In this document: positions 11,059 to 19,847 of the stretch, piece by piece
How the letters are laid out: the number at the start of each line of letters is the position of its first letter
Numbering within the stretch: position 1 is the first letter of the stretch
From: Primula veris
Taxonomy: Eukaryota > Streptophyta > Magnoliopsida > Ericales > Primulaceae
Reading direction: 5' to 3'
Length of the DNA stretch: 64,000 bases
NCBI GenBank assembly: GCA_963682055.1
Contig: OY821750.1
Coordinates: forward strand, 14,324,501 to 14,388,500
The notes under the pieces: generated by a model
The model's database searches: none
What the model saw: only the letters and a program-made list of their open reading frames with translations
Told to the model about the DNA's origin: nothing
Made by a program: the position numbers and the translations under genes

Positions 11059-11697
11059 TTAAGAAGAGCTACTGCAGGAGGAGCACGACGGTAATTGACC
11101 GAGCTCAATCTCTTCGTCATCCGTCGTTGTGTACCCATCAGACTCATCACCATCAAAACGCTCCTCAGAAATGAGGGCATCAAAATTGGTCGTATGAGCC
11201 CCAACACAAGTCAGCGTCTGAAGTCGCGCGTTGAACTCGGCTTCTTTGGTGGACTCGTGAGCATCCGAGGCCGCTTTACGGCGATCATCGTCAAAGGAGA
11301 GGTCACGGCGAGCTTCAATCACAGCTGCGGAAGCATCGTATCTGGCGCGGGACAAACGGAAATACTTCACCAACACGTTGGCCTTGGTCACAAGCAACTT
11401 TAATTTGCCGAAGTACTCGCCCTTTGCACGCCAATATCGATCCAAACGACGCTCCTGAACCTCAACAGCATGCTCGGCACGGCGAACGTATTCCCGAAAA
11501 GAGGCCGCCTGGGTTTTCAGCTTGGTCCGCAGTCGAGCACATTGATCGGTCAATTTGACATTTTTGCTCATCAAAACAATGTAGGGCCACCTGTCAGGCA
11601 CCTCACTAGCCGCACCAGATGAGACCTCGTCCCGGGCAGCACCAGTAGGTCCTAACCCCGGGTTAACTAGGCATGGAGAACCAACCTGGTGCGACAT
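11059..11697 (-). CDS. Antisense coiled-coil protein C of the Tat element
   Basis: 212 residues read from ATG at 11697. No enzyme motif is recognisable. The first 40 residues are flexible; a long helical, charged region follows (DQCARLRTKLKTQAASFREY, then heptad-like R/A/E-rich sequence to about residue 165). The tail is very acidic and serine-rich (DDEEIELGQLPSCSSCSSSS). TATAAAAA lies about 120 bases upstream on the same strand. TTTTTATAG just before the ATG could instead be a 3' splice site, so joining to gene B is an alternative. Function unknown; the composition suggests a protein-protein interaction role. Confidence 0.6.
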   Translation of the reverse strand: MSHQVGSPCLVNPGLGPTGAARDEVSSGAASEVPDRWPYIVLMSKNVKLTDQCARLRTKLKTQAASFREYVRRAEHAVEVQERRLDRYWRAKGEYFGKLKLLVTKANVLVKYFRLSRARYDASAAVIEARRDLSFDDDRRKAASDAHESTKEAEFNARLQTLTCVGAHTTNFDALISEERFDGDESDGYTTTDDEEIELGQLPSCSSCSSSS

Positions 11698-11811
11698 AGT
11701 AGCATGTGCCTATAAAAAAAAAGAGGGGGGGAGACGAACGAGAAGAGATGAATAAACAAAAAGAAAGAAGCTACCAAAAACAAAAACAAAAAGAGAAGCG
11801 AGAGAATTTTT

Positions 11812-11819
11812 TATACAAG
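11812..11819 (-). promoter_or_regulatory. Putative TATA box for antisense gene C
   Basis: TATAAAAA on the - strand, about 115 bases before the ATG at 11697 and after the stop of gene B. Confidence 0.45.
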
Positions 11820-11851
11820 CTACAAAGAAAACAACAAAACAAGCTATTTTA

Positions 11852-12466
11852 CTAATCCGACAACCCCTCAACAGACGCCGAAGCCTCTACTACATCGGCA
11901 AAATGAATATCTCGCAATGAATTAATTTGCGTCCCCAAACGCTCACGAATGACCGCCTCGATTCGGTTTAAGACAACAGTGGTTTCAGTTACCCCGGCCT
12001 TCGCATCCACCATGCGCTCTGCCCGGGACACACCACTCATTCCTTTTATATGCTCCAGCACCTCTAAGGCGCGAGCTCGGGCCCAATACGCTTTGGCAAA
12101 GGATAGCAGCAGATCCGCGTCCTCGAAAACGGCCCCAAGGACCAAGCTCAAGCTCGTCACACGACCTCGGGCTTCATCACGAGAACGTCGTAGGGCACTG
12201 AGAAGCTCCTTTGCTTTACCCTTATTTGCCGTATAATGGGCGGTCTTTTTACTAAATTTCTCTCCCAAATCACGTAACCGGATCGCCAGGTTGGAAATAT
12301 GAATATTCAGACCCTCGATTTCCTGATAGGCACAAGTCAATTTCGCGGTAAGGGACGCGTTAGACCTTTCCAAATCCTCCATTACGTCACCTACACTACG
12401 ACTAGGCGAGGTCCAGACCACCATGGCAAGGGGGTTATTTGGTACCTGACAATATTTTGTTTTCAT
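11852..12466 (-). CDS. Antisense coiled-coil protein B of the Tat element
   Basis: 204 residues if started at the ATG at 12466 (the frame is open a little further upstream without an ATG). Most of it is predicted helix with heptads (MEDLERSNASLTAKLTCAYQ, IRLRDLGEKFSKKTAHYTAN) and an acidic/alanine-rich end. It lies between antisense genes A and C on the same strand. A (TA)n run at 12612-12632 lies upstream. CAG at the codon before GTACCAAA could be a splice acceptor, so this may be an exon of a larger antisense gene. Not recognised beyond coiled coil. Confidence 0.5.
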   Translation of the reverse strand: MKTKYCQVPNNPLAMVVWTSPSRSVGDVMEDLERSNASLTAKLTCAYQEIEGLNIHISNLAIRLRDLGEKFSKKTAHYTANKGKAKELLSALRRSRDEARGRVTSLSLVLGAVFEDADLLLSFAKAYWARARALEVLEHIKGMSGVSRAERMVDAKAGVTETTVVLNRIEAVIRERLGTQINSLRDIHFADVVEASASVEGLSD

Positions 12467-12576
12467 ATCCTTCAAAATATGACGACCATCAAAAGAAATT
12501 AACCCAAGCAAGCCCAACAGAAAGAAACCACAACACCTATATTATCACTTCCCCAAAAGAATCTGTTTCTAGATAC

Positions 12577-12632
12577 AAAAAAAAATAAAAAATAAAAAAA
12601 TAAAAAAATAAAAATATATATATATATATATA
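12577..12632. repeat. A-rich/TA low-complexity tract
   Basis: A run of AAAAAT-like units followed by (TA)n, in the gap between antisense genes A and B. Confidence 0.85.
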
Positions 12633-12651
12633 CATAATGCTAGAAAGATAG

Positions 12652-14984
12652 TCAAGGTTCCACCTGAGGAGATGCTGGTGGGGGAACAACAGTAGCATCC
12701 GGTCGAGGAGTGGACGCGGTCGACATAAAGTGAGGACGCAGCGCTGTCGAAATTGTCTGCCCCGGTAGCCGAGGAAGCTCTTCTTCACGAAGATTCGCCC
12801 AGTCCAAGGGTTTCGGCGGTGCACCATGCGGACATGGATACACCAACTCCGACCACGCCCTATCCCACAGAGGAACATTCGCGAAATTGAGCGCCCGCAC
12901 ATGAGCGCAGTATACAGAAAAGTTGGCCATCATCGCTAACTTTTTTCGCTCCTCCGCCTGTTCCGTTTTCAGGGCAGACACCTTAGCCTTTTCGGCTTCC
13001 ACGTCCTCAACCAGGAGCAAGTTCTCCTCCTCTAATTCGCCGTACTTAGCGGCCATGCTCTCTTTTTCCACCCTCAATTTCTCGACATCCTCGGTCAGGT
13101 GCAGGAAGTCCACCGACAGTTTGTCATAATTCTCGCCCAGGGTTTTCTTCTCGGTGACCAATTTCTCCTTTTCGGCCACCAGATTATCCTTCTCGGCCAC
13201 CAGCTTCTCTTTCTCAGCCCCTAGAGCTCCCAGCTGATCCCGTAGCGCCACGGCACTCACAGCAATCTGCACTTCAACACATTAGTTTCCAAATAAAATA
13301 CAAGTACCAAACCTATATAGTGCAATACGAGCCCCACGTACCCTCAGCGCATCCGCGTGGGCCTGCTCTATAACTGACATTGTAGGTTGGGCAGATAGTT
13401 TTTCTGCATTCTTGAACACAAGGGGTTTCAGAGCCGTATACCCCATCTTCAGCGTTCTCGGTTGATCCAGCAGTTCACCCCTACATCGGTCAATGTACCG
13501 GGTCATTGCAACCCCGTCAACCAACCCCTTCTCGGATCCGTCGAGAGCCTCATCCTCGACACCCGTCACAACATCCCCGGCATTCTCTTCGCTGCCTTCC
13601 ATCTCCACCCCCACGTCCTCCTCCAACTGCTCAATCTCAGGGGCCCTATGCTCGATCTCTTCCTCATTACGGAGGGGCGAGCACACGGACAAATCTATCG
13701 GACCCTCGGTGGGGATAGGCGAGATGACCGGCAAAGTCATCGTACCCTCTCCCATGTTCGTCAAGAGGTTCATATATCCGAATACATCGTCGACCGACCC
13801 CTAAAACACAATAATACCCATAGACCGGGCAAGAGCGAGGGTAACCAATGGAGAAGTCAGTAGCTGAAACAAGATGACTAATAAAGCAAAGCACTAGCGA
13901 ACCAAATGACAAACAACCAAAAGACAAGAAAATCATAATACATATACACATACCTCGCCCGGAGCAGAGGCATCCTCGGCGGTATCCCCTTGAGCAGCGG
14001 CAAACACCCCCTCGCCCGAGCCAACGTTAGCATCTTCCTCGGTAACCGATGTATCGGTTCCCCTAGCCCTCTTCGTTGTTTCAACGATAGGGTCAGCTGC
14101 ACGACGCTTAGAACGAACGGCTTTTTTCCCAAGCCGAGTAGCACATCGAGCCTGGACCACCTTTAAGAATTCCTCCTCGGGCTCTTTGGGGATCTCGGGT
14201 GCAGGATTTCCCCTGGTCACCGACCCCATAGGGTAACCGAGCAACATGTGAGCCGTACGACTCGCAGGATCCGGCGTAGGTCCAGGCCCCCACCATTTCC
14301 AAAGAGCTAACAGAGCCTCTACATTGGGGGCGCCGAGGTCTGGCATGATGGGAGCATTGGTCGCCGGTCCAGGAATCTGGTGTCCCGCACAACCCCATGC
14401 ACTGGAAGCAATTACAATACCAAGATTACGCTCTTTATTGGTATCCGGCAAACCGATAACGAGCCGGCAAAAGGCACGCAGAGTCTTCAAATACGAGCTG
14501 CGACGCTCAAAGCTCAGACTATAGACTCCAAAGACGTCCTTCAGTTCAATCGGTATTCCGGACAACTCCGATAGCCTTTGGATACCATTCAGAGTACGGT
14601 AACCATTTAGGGCCAGTTGGGCCGGAGCAATTTGGACGGCCTCAAAGAACGAAGCCACCCATTTTGTAAAGGGCAGTCGAAGACCCCCAGTGAAGAATGC
14701 CGAAGAACGCACGGCCACCTCGCCGGCAGGTACAAATCCCAGCACCTCTTCGTCAGAAATAGGAAGCCGGATATGTATGTTGTCAGGTATTCCGGCGAGT
14801 TCTTTAAAATCCTTCTCCACGAATGTGCCAACTTGGGCCACACTTTGGGTCAAAATTTCCTATACAAAGATCATCAAAAGTCCATCAATATACTAACCAA
14901 ATACACAAACCAGAACCACATCAATAGAACGAGAGCCACCACCCCCCCCCCCCCCACGCACATTACATCAGAATCATCAGACAT
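12652..14984 (-). CDS. Antisense four-exon gene A: 'putative gypsy-type transposon' domain plus coiled coil
   Basis: Gene model on the - strand, all introns GT-AG and phase 0: exons 14984-14967 (an 18-base first exon), 14859-13954, 13800-13342 and 13266-12652, giving about 665 residues. Introns are 107, 153 and 75 bases. Exon 2 carries FFTGGLRLPFTKWVASFFEA and the following LNGYRTLNGIQRLSELSGI, which match the plant PF04195 family. Exon 3 is acidic. Exon 4 has perfect heptad-like coiled coil (repeated LVAEKE/KL units), then a Pro-rich end. Donors read GAG|GTATG and AGG|GTACGT; acceptors TTTTAG|GGG and GTGCAG|ATT. Every splice keeps the frame open, which supports a functional antisense transcript. 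The tiny first exon is the least certain part. The biochemical role of the family is unknown. Confidence 0.8.
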
Positions 14985-15054
14985 ATATAGATAACCTGAA
15001 CCATATACCAACGACACACCTATGACCACAACGACAAATCAAATACAACTCCTA

Positions 15055-15123
15055 AAAGAGGGAAGGGGGGTGATAGAACATAAAAATCAGACCCGAATAT
15101 TTTATTCGGGTCATAATCAACCC
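15055..15123 (+). repeat. Internal polypurine tract plus first 53 bases of the LTR
   Basis: AAAGAGGGAAGGGGGG at 15055-15070 is followed directly by TGATAGAACATAAAAATCAG and the rest of the LTR start, including the hairpin at 15090-15112. It is identical to the LTRs for 53 bases, then diverges after AATCAACCC. A purine tract ending exactly at an LTR start is the signature of a 3' LTR boundary, so this looks like a second, truncated 3' end inside the element. The sequence from 15124 to 15293 holds no gene I can support. Confidence 0.9.
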
Positions 15124-15293
15124 GAAAAGCTTCTCACATATGCTACCACTACTATCACACCGAGAATATCCCCCGATTAAAGTTCCTCGACTCCCAAACC
15201 AATCCTTAACACAAGGGCACACCGAACAAAGTGGACGAAGACCGTTTCTAGCTTGATGGCAGGGAGCATCAAGTCTAACAACGCTCTCCGGGG

Positions 15294-15465
15294 GGATAAC
15301 CGGGCATATTGTTCGGTGTATGCATATTGTTCGGTGTATTATCAGAAACATAAAAGAGAAGCGGATAACCGGGCATATTGTTCGGTGTATTATCAGAAAC
15401 ATAAAAGAGAAGCGGATAACCGGGCATATTGTTCGGTGTATGATCAGAAACATAAAAGAGAAGCA
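15294..15465 (+). repeat. 51-bp tandem repeat, about three copies
   Basis: Units of GGATAACCGGGCATATTGTT, CGGTGTATTATCAGAAACAT and AAAAGAGAAGC. The first copy has an extra 18-bp internal duplication of CATATTGTTCGGTGTAT. Confidence 0.9.
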
Positions 15466-15506
15466 AACAGGAAATAAAATAGGACAGAATCAAATGCAAG
15501 ACAAGT

Positions 15507-15512
15507 TTTATT
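15507..15512 (-). terminator. AATAAA poly(A) signal for antisense gene D1
   Basis: AATAAA on the - strand about 56 bases after the stop codon of the reading frame ending at 15568. Confidence 0.5.
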
Positions 15513-15567
15513 CATCCACAAAGGGGGAAACACAAACAATACAACAGAAAAAGAAAATACACCCATC

Positions 15568-15930
15568 CTACTTTTTCGAACTATCCCCCATACCAACATC
15601 CCTCTTCGCCAAAAGTTCCTCCAGACGCTCTTTCTCCCTAACCAAACGAGAAATCGCCATCTCAGCCTGTTTCAAGGCGTAAGACTGAGACTCGCATTTT
15701 TGCTCGGCCTTGAAACGAGCAGTGCCCTCCTCGTCCCAATATTGTTTAAACCTCCTCGCTTCAGTCCGAGCACACATGAGATCATGTTTCAGCCATGACA
15801 TCTCAATTTCTTTTAGTTGAAGAGGAGTCAAATCCTCCTCCCCAAAGCCAGGGGGACGAGGTAGCAAAAAGGTAGGCTCCTCTTCCATAAGGGCTTTCTT
15901 TTTGGAGGCAGACCTAGTGATGGGAGCCAT
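15568..15930 (-). CDS. Antisense small coiled-coil gene D1
   Basis: 120 residues from ATG at 15930 (MAPITRSASKKKALMEEEP). A basic N-terminus, which could serve nuclear import, is followed by a helical segment (LKQAEMAISRLVREKERLEE) and a short Ser/Lys tail. On the same strand a TATA box (16005-15998) lies 68-75 bases before the ATG, and AATAAA lies 56 bases after the stop. It therefore looks like a compact one-exon gene. First of five such genes between the internal LTR fragment and the 3' LTR. No known family recognised. Confidence 0.6.
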   Translation of the reverse strand: MAPITRSASKKKALMEEEPTFLLPRPPGFGEEDLTPLQLKEIEMSWLKHDLMCARTEARRFKQYWDEEGTARFKAEQKCESQSYALKQAEMAISRLVREKERLEELLAKRDVGMGDSSKK

Positions 15931-15997
15931 CTCACGCAAAAGCAAATTATAAAACAAGAGAGGTAGAAATTGATAATGAGATACAGGCAATAAGGAG

Positions 15998-16005
15998 CAT
16001 TTATA
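15998..16005 (-). promoter_or_regulatory. Putative TATA box for D1
   Basis: TATAAATG on the - strand, in a C-rich context, upstream of the D1 start codon and downstream of D2. Confidence 0.5.
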
Positions 16006-16148
16006 GAGAATCAAAAGGCACAAAATACGAAGCGTTACAATGGTTCACAAGACAGGCACGAGACACGAAAAGATACAACTGATTCATCAAATACAGAAGA
16101 TAAAACACAAATGGCAAAAGGGGAAATACAAAAGAAAACCAGCCCAAT

Positions 16149-16628
16149 CTAAGGATCAATGGGTGGAAAAACCGAACTGCCAGACCGAGAGAAAGCAAAA
16201 CGAGCAGAACAATTCAACCGAGCTTGGTAGGAATCGTTCATGGCGACCAAATCGTCATTCTCCGAGGAGAGCCTGTTGTTTTCCGTAGTAAGAACCCTGA
16301 CGTGTTCCACGAGCCGAGCATTCTTTACCATTATGTTAGCTAGGCCTTGAGGAGAGTTGTCAAACTCATCTTGAGAATGGTCCCAAATTTCCTCGGCATC
16401 ATACCAGGAGTTGGCCAGATGGTTTCTCTGCAGCAACAAGTGATCGAGCTGGCGACTCAGTGCCGAGATCTCGGTCCACTTCACCGTCTCTTCGGGATAA
16501 GAGCCGAACAAGCTCAAGGCCAAAATGCCATACTCTTTCTCAAGCCTTGCCATCCGACGGCGGACCCGAGATACCTCAGTATCCAAGCCCTTCATCTGAG
16601 CATGATATCTCACCACAGGTCCAGACAT
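16149..16628 (-). CDS. Antisense small coiled-coil gene D2
   Basis: 159 residues from ATG at 16628 (MSGPVVRYHAQMKGLDTEVS). Helical and charged, with an ERNHLANSW-like middle and an asparagine/glutamate heptad region (VRVLTTENNRLSSENDDLVA). It shares its start context with D3: AATTTCCC, a few bases, then ATGTCTGG, and the first residues MSGP. The two probably arose by duplication and diverged. A TATAAGTA box lies about 100 bases upstream (16731-16724). No poly(A) hexamer is obvious before D1. Confidence 0.6.
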   Translation of the reverse strand: MSGPVVRYHAQMKGLDTEVSRVRRRMARLEKEYGILALSLFGSYPEETVKWTEISALSRQLDHLLLQRNHLANSWYDAEEIWDHSQDEFDNSPQGLANIMVKNARLVEHVRVLTTENNRLSSENDDLVAMNDSYQARLNCSARFAFSRSGSSVFPPIDP

Positions 16629-16723
16629 TCTGGGAAATTGTTTAGTACGGAAGAAAATAAAGGGCTAAGGAAGAGAGAAGCAAAAAGAAAAAAGAGATGA
16701 TAAACTACCAAAGAAAAGAGAAG

Positions 16724-16731
16724 TACTTATA
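16724..16731 (-). promoter_or_regulatory. Putative TATA box for D2
   Basis: TATAAGTA on the - strand about 100 bases before the D2 ATG. It occupies the same relative place as the boxes of D1, D3, D4 and D5. Confidence 0.45.
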
Positions 16732-17037
16732 GAACGAAGAGTACGATATTTTATGACCTTGCTTGGGAAATTGCATATTTCCTGACATGCTGGGGGGCAT
16801 GTACATTTCCTGACCTACTAGGGAGCATGCACTTATGTTTGACAGTGACGGGGACATCTATTGACATCTGAGACTACAGTGCAGAAGAAATAAAGACGAG
16901 ATATTCAAAGATCTAGATCCCAGACAAACAACAAACCACAGGTACAATATAAAAAGAAAGGCAAAAAGAAAAGGGCAAAAATACTTTTCATTAATGAAGA
17001 TGGAATACATCATTGTTCATTACATCAATAGACAATA

Positions 17038-17162
17038 TTACATCGAGGTCTGTTACATCGAGGTCTGTTACATCCGAGATAAAAACCTATTACATCCGAA
17101 AAGAAAATCTATCACATCCGAGATAAAACCTATTACATCCGAAAAGATCTATTACATCGAGA
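17038..17162 (+). repeat. Short tandem repeats with TTACATCCGA/TTACATCGAG core
   Basis: Six to seven imperfect copies of a TTACATC(C)GAG core at irregular 18-25 base spacing, between D2 and the purine tract. Confidence 0.75.
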
Positions 17163-17220
17163 AGAGCTAGTACAGAAGATCAGGCAAAGGATCAACTATA
17201 TCAGCTGACCAAGTGAGCAG

Positions 17221-17715
17221 GAGACGCCAAAAAGAAAAAGTAAGAAGAAAGAGAAAGGAAAAGCAAGAAGAGGAAAAGAAGAAGAGTGCAAGAAAAGAAG
17301 GAAGTGATAAGAAAGAAGAGTCAAAAAGAAAAATGACCAACCCTAAATGTAACACAAAACCCTTTGGATCACAGGGCTGATTGTTACATCGTAGTGGTGC
17401 ATAAAAAAAAAAAAAAAAAAAAGAGTGATGGGAGAGAAGATGAAGAAAAAGAAAGAGGAGGCACAGAAGAAAAACAGATGAGAAGAAGATAAAGAGACGA
17501 AGGAGACAGACAACTAAAAAGGAAGTCAATTAAACAAAAAAGAAACGGAAAAAGAAAAGAATAAAAAGTACGAGAAAACAGAGTATAAAAAAAAAACACA
17601 AGAGAGGAAGAGGAAGAAATGATGGAAACGGAGAAATAAAAAATAAAAAAAAAGGAAGAGATGGGAAAAGATGGGGAAAGAGCAGAGAAAAAGAAAAAAA
17701 GAAGGGGGAAGGTTA
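17221..17715 (+). repeat. About 500-bp purine-rich (GA/AAG) tract
   Basis: The + strand is overwhelmingly A and G (AAAGAAAAAGTAAGAAGAAA style), with one break around 17335-17400. Apparent Ser/Phe/Leu-rich antisense frames across it are products of the strand bias, not genes. Confidence 0.9.
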
Positions 17716-18006
17716 GGGGGAAGTCGATCGGTATCGATGAGAGGGCCCGGCAGAGACATCCCTGTCCCTCAGTGTCGGGTTCCCCCTTAGCATCTCATTC
17801 TTTTCGACTAGAGCCTGACGAGCACGTCGGCAGTAAGCCAGTTCGGATCTTAGCCAAGTTAATTCCCGAACCATCTCGGTATGGTGATAACGCATCACCT
17901 TCAATTCCTCCTCGGCATCGCTCAACAGCCTTTGTACATGGTTATAGGAGGCTTCAAAGGCCTCCACTTGCAAAGCTAATGCTGATTGGGTGAAAGGACC
18001 AGACAT
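17713..18006 (-). CDS. Antisense small coiled-coil gene D3
   Basis: 97 residues from ATG at 18006 (MSGPFTQSALALQVEAFEAS). One long amphipathic helix (VQRLLSDAEEELKVMRYHHT and on) is followed by a Ser/Arg tail. It resembles D2 in the 5' flank and first residues. A classical TATA box, TATAAATA, lies at 18098-18091, with a second (CATATATAGA) closer to the ATG. The 480 bases upstream (18100-18570) are non-coding. They contain short repeats of CAAGAAA(A)CGTTTGGATTC and of AAGGCTCAAGAAA. Confidence 0.55.
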   Translation of the reverse strand: MSGPFTQSALALQVEAFEASYNHVQRLLSDAEEELKVMRYHHTEMVRELTWLRSELAYCRRARQALVEKNEMLRGNPTLRDRDVSAGPSHRYRSTSP

Positions 18007-18090
18007 CTTAGGGAAATTATAAGATGAGGGTCTATATATGGGGGAAAATAATATGATGAGAAGTGTGGATGTAACCATGCTGTAAGCAGG

Positions 18091-18098
18091 TATTTATA
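18091..18098 (-). promoter_or_regulatory. Putative TATA box for D3
   Basis: TATAAATA on the - strand, about 85-92 bases before the D3 ATG. Confidence 0.5.
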
Positions 18099-18573
18099 GA
18101 TCAATTGTATGAGGGCTGGGATTGAGAGTCGCAACCATTCGCCAATGGGTATTCAGAAGCGATGGCACTCAAAAGAGGTGACTGTTCAAGAAAAACGTTT
18201 GGATTCCCAAAAGACTCTAAAGAGCGTGAGTAATTAAAAGCCACTCCTGTTCAAGAAACGTTTGGATTCTTACCAATATTTAAAGGGAGTAAGTAATAAT
18301 GGCATTGAAACAGGCGTCGTTTTTGGGAAGAGCAGCGGTTCAAATAAATGTCCCAGATCTTTTGCGCAAGGCTCAAGAAAACTCTGGTGAATAGGATTTT
18401 CTATGCACAAGGCTCAAGAAATCCTAATAATCCCTAGATATAAAGAGTAAGAAGGTCCAATGGATAAGATCAAACGTCAGGCCCAAGAAAAGTATTAATG
18501 AGGCCACAAGCGTGCGCAGTCAAAATAAATTGCATTGGGAAAGTAATTCAGATATAAACAAGAAAAAGAAATC

Positions 18574-18579
18574 TTTATT
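18574..18579 (-). terminator. AATAAA poly(A) signal for antisense gene D4
   Basis: AATAAA on the - strand 62 bases after the D4 stop codon. Confidence 0.5.
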
Positions 18580-18640
18580 GATTGGTTGATACTTCGTTAC
18601 ATAAGAAGCACAAAGAGGAAATACAATGAAAACAATAAAA

Positions 18641-18979
18641 TCATTTCATAGAAGGGCCCGCTTCGTCATTCGGCTTCCTTTTCGACCGAGCATACACTTC
18701 CTTAAGGGCCAATTTGTAAGCCCTCTTGGAAGCAAGCTGCCTATCTCTGGAGGCCTCGAGCTCTTTGATCCGGGCACGAGCACGAATACTGTCGAGCAAA
18801 GACCTCTGGTGCTCCTTCTCTAGGGCATCCAATCGCTCGTCTAGTTCGGCGGCCCGACGAGCTTCCACCGACAGCCGGGCAACCCTCTTCTCGAGATAAC
18901 GCACCTTCTGAACTTCCTCTTCCAGACGGGCAACGTATTCAGGAAGGTTGTCACCATACTTTTCAAGAGGAGAAGCCAT
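18641..18979 (-). CDS. Antisense small coiled-coil gene D4
   Basis: 112 residues from ATG at 18979 (MASPLEKYGDNLPEYVARLE). Almost the whole protein is heptad coiled coil rich in Arg, Glu and Leu. It ends in KRAYKLALKEVYARSK plus an acidic/Ser tail, nearly the same as D5 (KRAYKLAFKELHARSK), so D4 and D5 are paralogues. On its strand TATAAAA lies about 55 bases before the ATG and AATAAA 62 bases after the stop: a complete minimal transcription unit. Confidence 0.65.
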   Translation of the reverse strand: MASPLEKYGDNLPEYVARLEEEVQKVRYLEKRVARLSVEARRAAELDERLDALEKEHQRSLLDSIRARARIKELEASRDRQLASKRAYKLALKEVYARSKRKPNDEAGPSMK

Positions 18980-19029
18980 TTGTTCGTTAATAAAGAATGA
19001 ACTGCATAAAAAATACTGGGACAGTCTCC

Positions 19030-19036
19030 TTTTATA
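19030..19036 (-). promoter_or_regulatory. Putative TATA box for D4
   Basis: TATAAAA followed by GG on the - strand, 51-57 bases before the D4 ATG. Confidence 0.55.
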
Positions 19037-19197
19037 AGAAGAAACAAGGAGTAGGTCAAAGGTCATCTTGAATAAATACAACCTCTTGAACTTCCCAAGA
19101 GCATTAAAGGCGAATTAACCACAGTTCCAAATCCAATTAAAGTCATCCAAAAAGACATCAAGAAGATAAACAGACAAGAACAAGGAAAGGAAAATAT

Positions 19198-19203
19198 TTT
19201 ATT
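19198..19203 (-). terminator. AATAAA poly(A) signal for antisense gene D5
   Basis: AATAAA on the - strand 80 bases after the D5 stop codon, before the TATA box of D4. Confidence 0.5.
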
Positions 19204-19282
19204 AATTCCAAAAACTTCGATTACAACTGAGGAGAAGACTCCCCATTCAAGAGAAATTACGACAGAAATTACAAAAGACTAA

Positions 19283-19603
19283 TTATTTCGAGGAAGAGCC
19301 TTCTTCATCGTCATCCGAACTCGGTTTGGACCGAGCATGCAACTCCTTGAAGGCAAGCTTATAGGCCCTTTTTGCTGCCTTCTGCTTAGCCAGATTAGCC
19401 TCGAGCTTCTTTATATGCTCATAGGCCCAATCCCGATCGGCCATCGTCACATGATGATCAGAATCCATGTCAGACAACCTTTTCTTGTAGTTTGAAACCT
19501 TGGCCACGAGTTTCTTATTCGCGGTACGAGATTTCTTGATTTCCGTTTCTAAATATGAAATATAATTAAAGGAGCTCTCACCAGTAGAACCAGAAGAAGC
19601 CAT
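19283..19603 (-). CDS. Antisense small coiled-coil gene D5
   Basis: 106 residues from ATG at 19603 (MASSGSTGESSFNYISYLET). Serine-rich start, coiled coil (KKSRTANKKLVAKVSNYKKR), then a KRAYKLAFKELHARSK block shared with D4 and an acidic/serine tail. TATAAAG lies at 19664-19658 and AATAAA at 19203-19198. It is the antisense gene nearest the 3' LTR. Its promoter lies only about 190 bases from the LTR start, so the LTR could influence it. Confidence 0.65.
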   Translation of the reverse strand: MASSGSTGESSFNYISYLETEIKKSRTANKKLVAKVSNYKKRLSDMDSDHHVTMADRDWAYEHIKKLEANLAKQKAAKRAYKLAFKELHARSKPSSDDDEEGSSSK

Positions 19604-19657
19604 TATGTCACGGGAAAATTAGTAGTAAAATGCCTAATTATGGAGGGAGCACACCCC

Positions 19658-19664
19658 CTTTATA
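19658..19664 (-). promoter_or_regulatory. Putative TATA box for D5
   Basis: TATAAAG followed by GGGG on the - strand, 55-61 bases before the D5 ATG. Confidence 0.55.
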
Positions 19665-19847
19665 GGAGTTTTCCTCGAAGAAAGATATTAGGATAGGAAA
19701 CATTAAATGTGCCCCCCTGGGAACCGTCACGAGTCTATTGCGTTTCTCGATGAAGCATTGGGAAAAACAAGACCGAAGTAACGTTCTCGACAAACCGAAC
19801 ATGACTCCCCCGACATGGAAACCACGCCGAGGAAGTCAGGGAGCACT

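Noticed and set aside
17167..17759. Leu/Phe/Ser-rich membrane-like antisense proteins
   Set aside because: Products of the strongly purine-rich + strand; several overlapping frames of the same composition.
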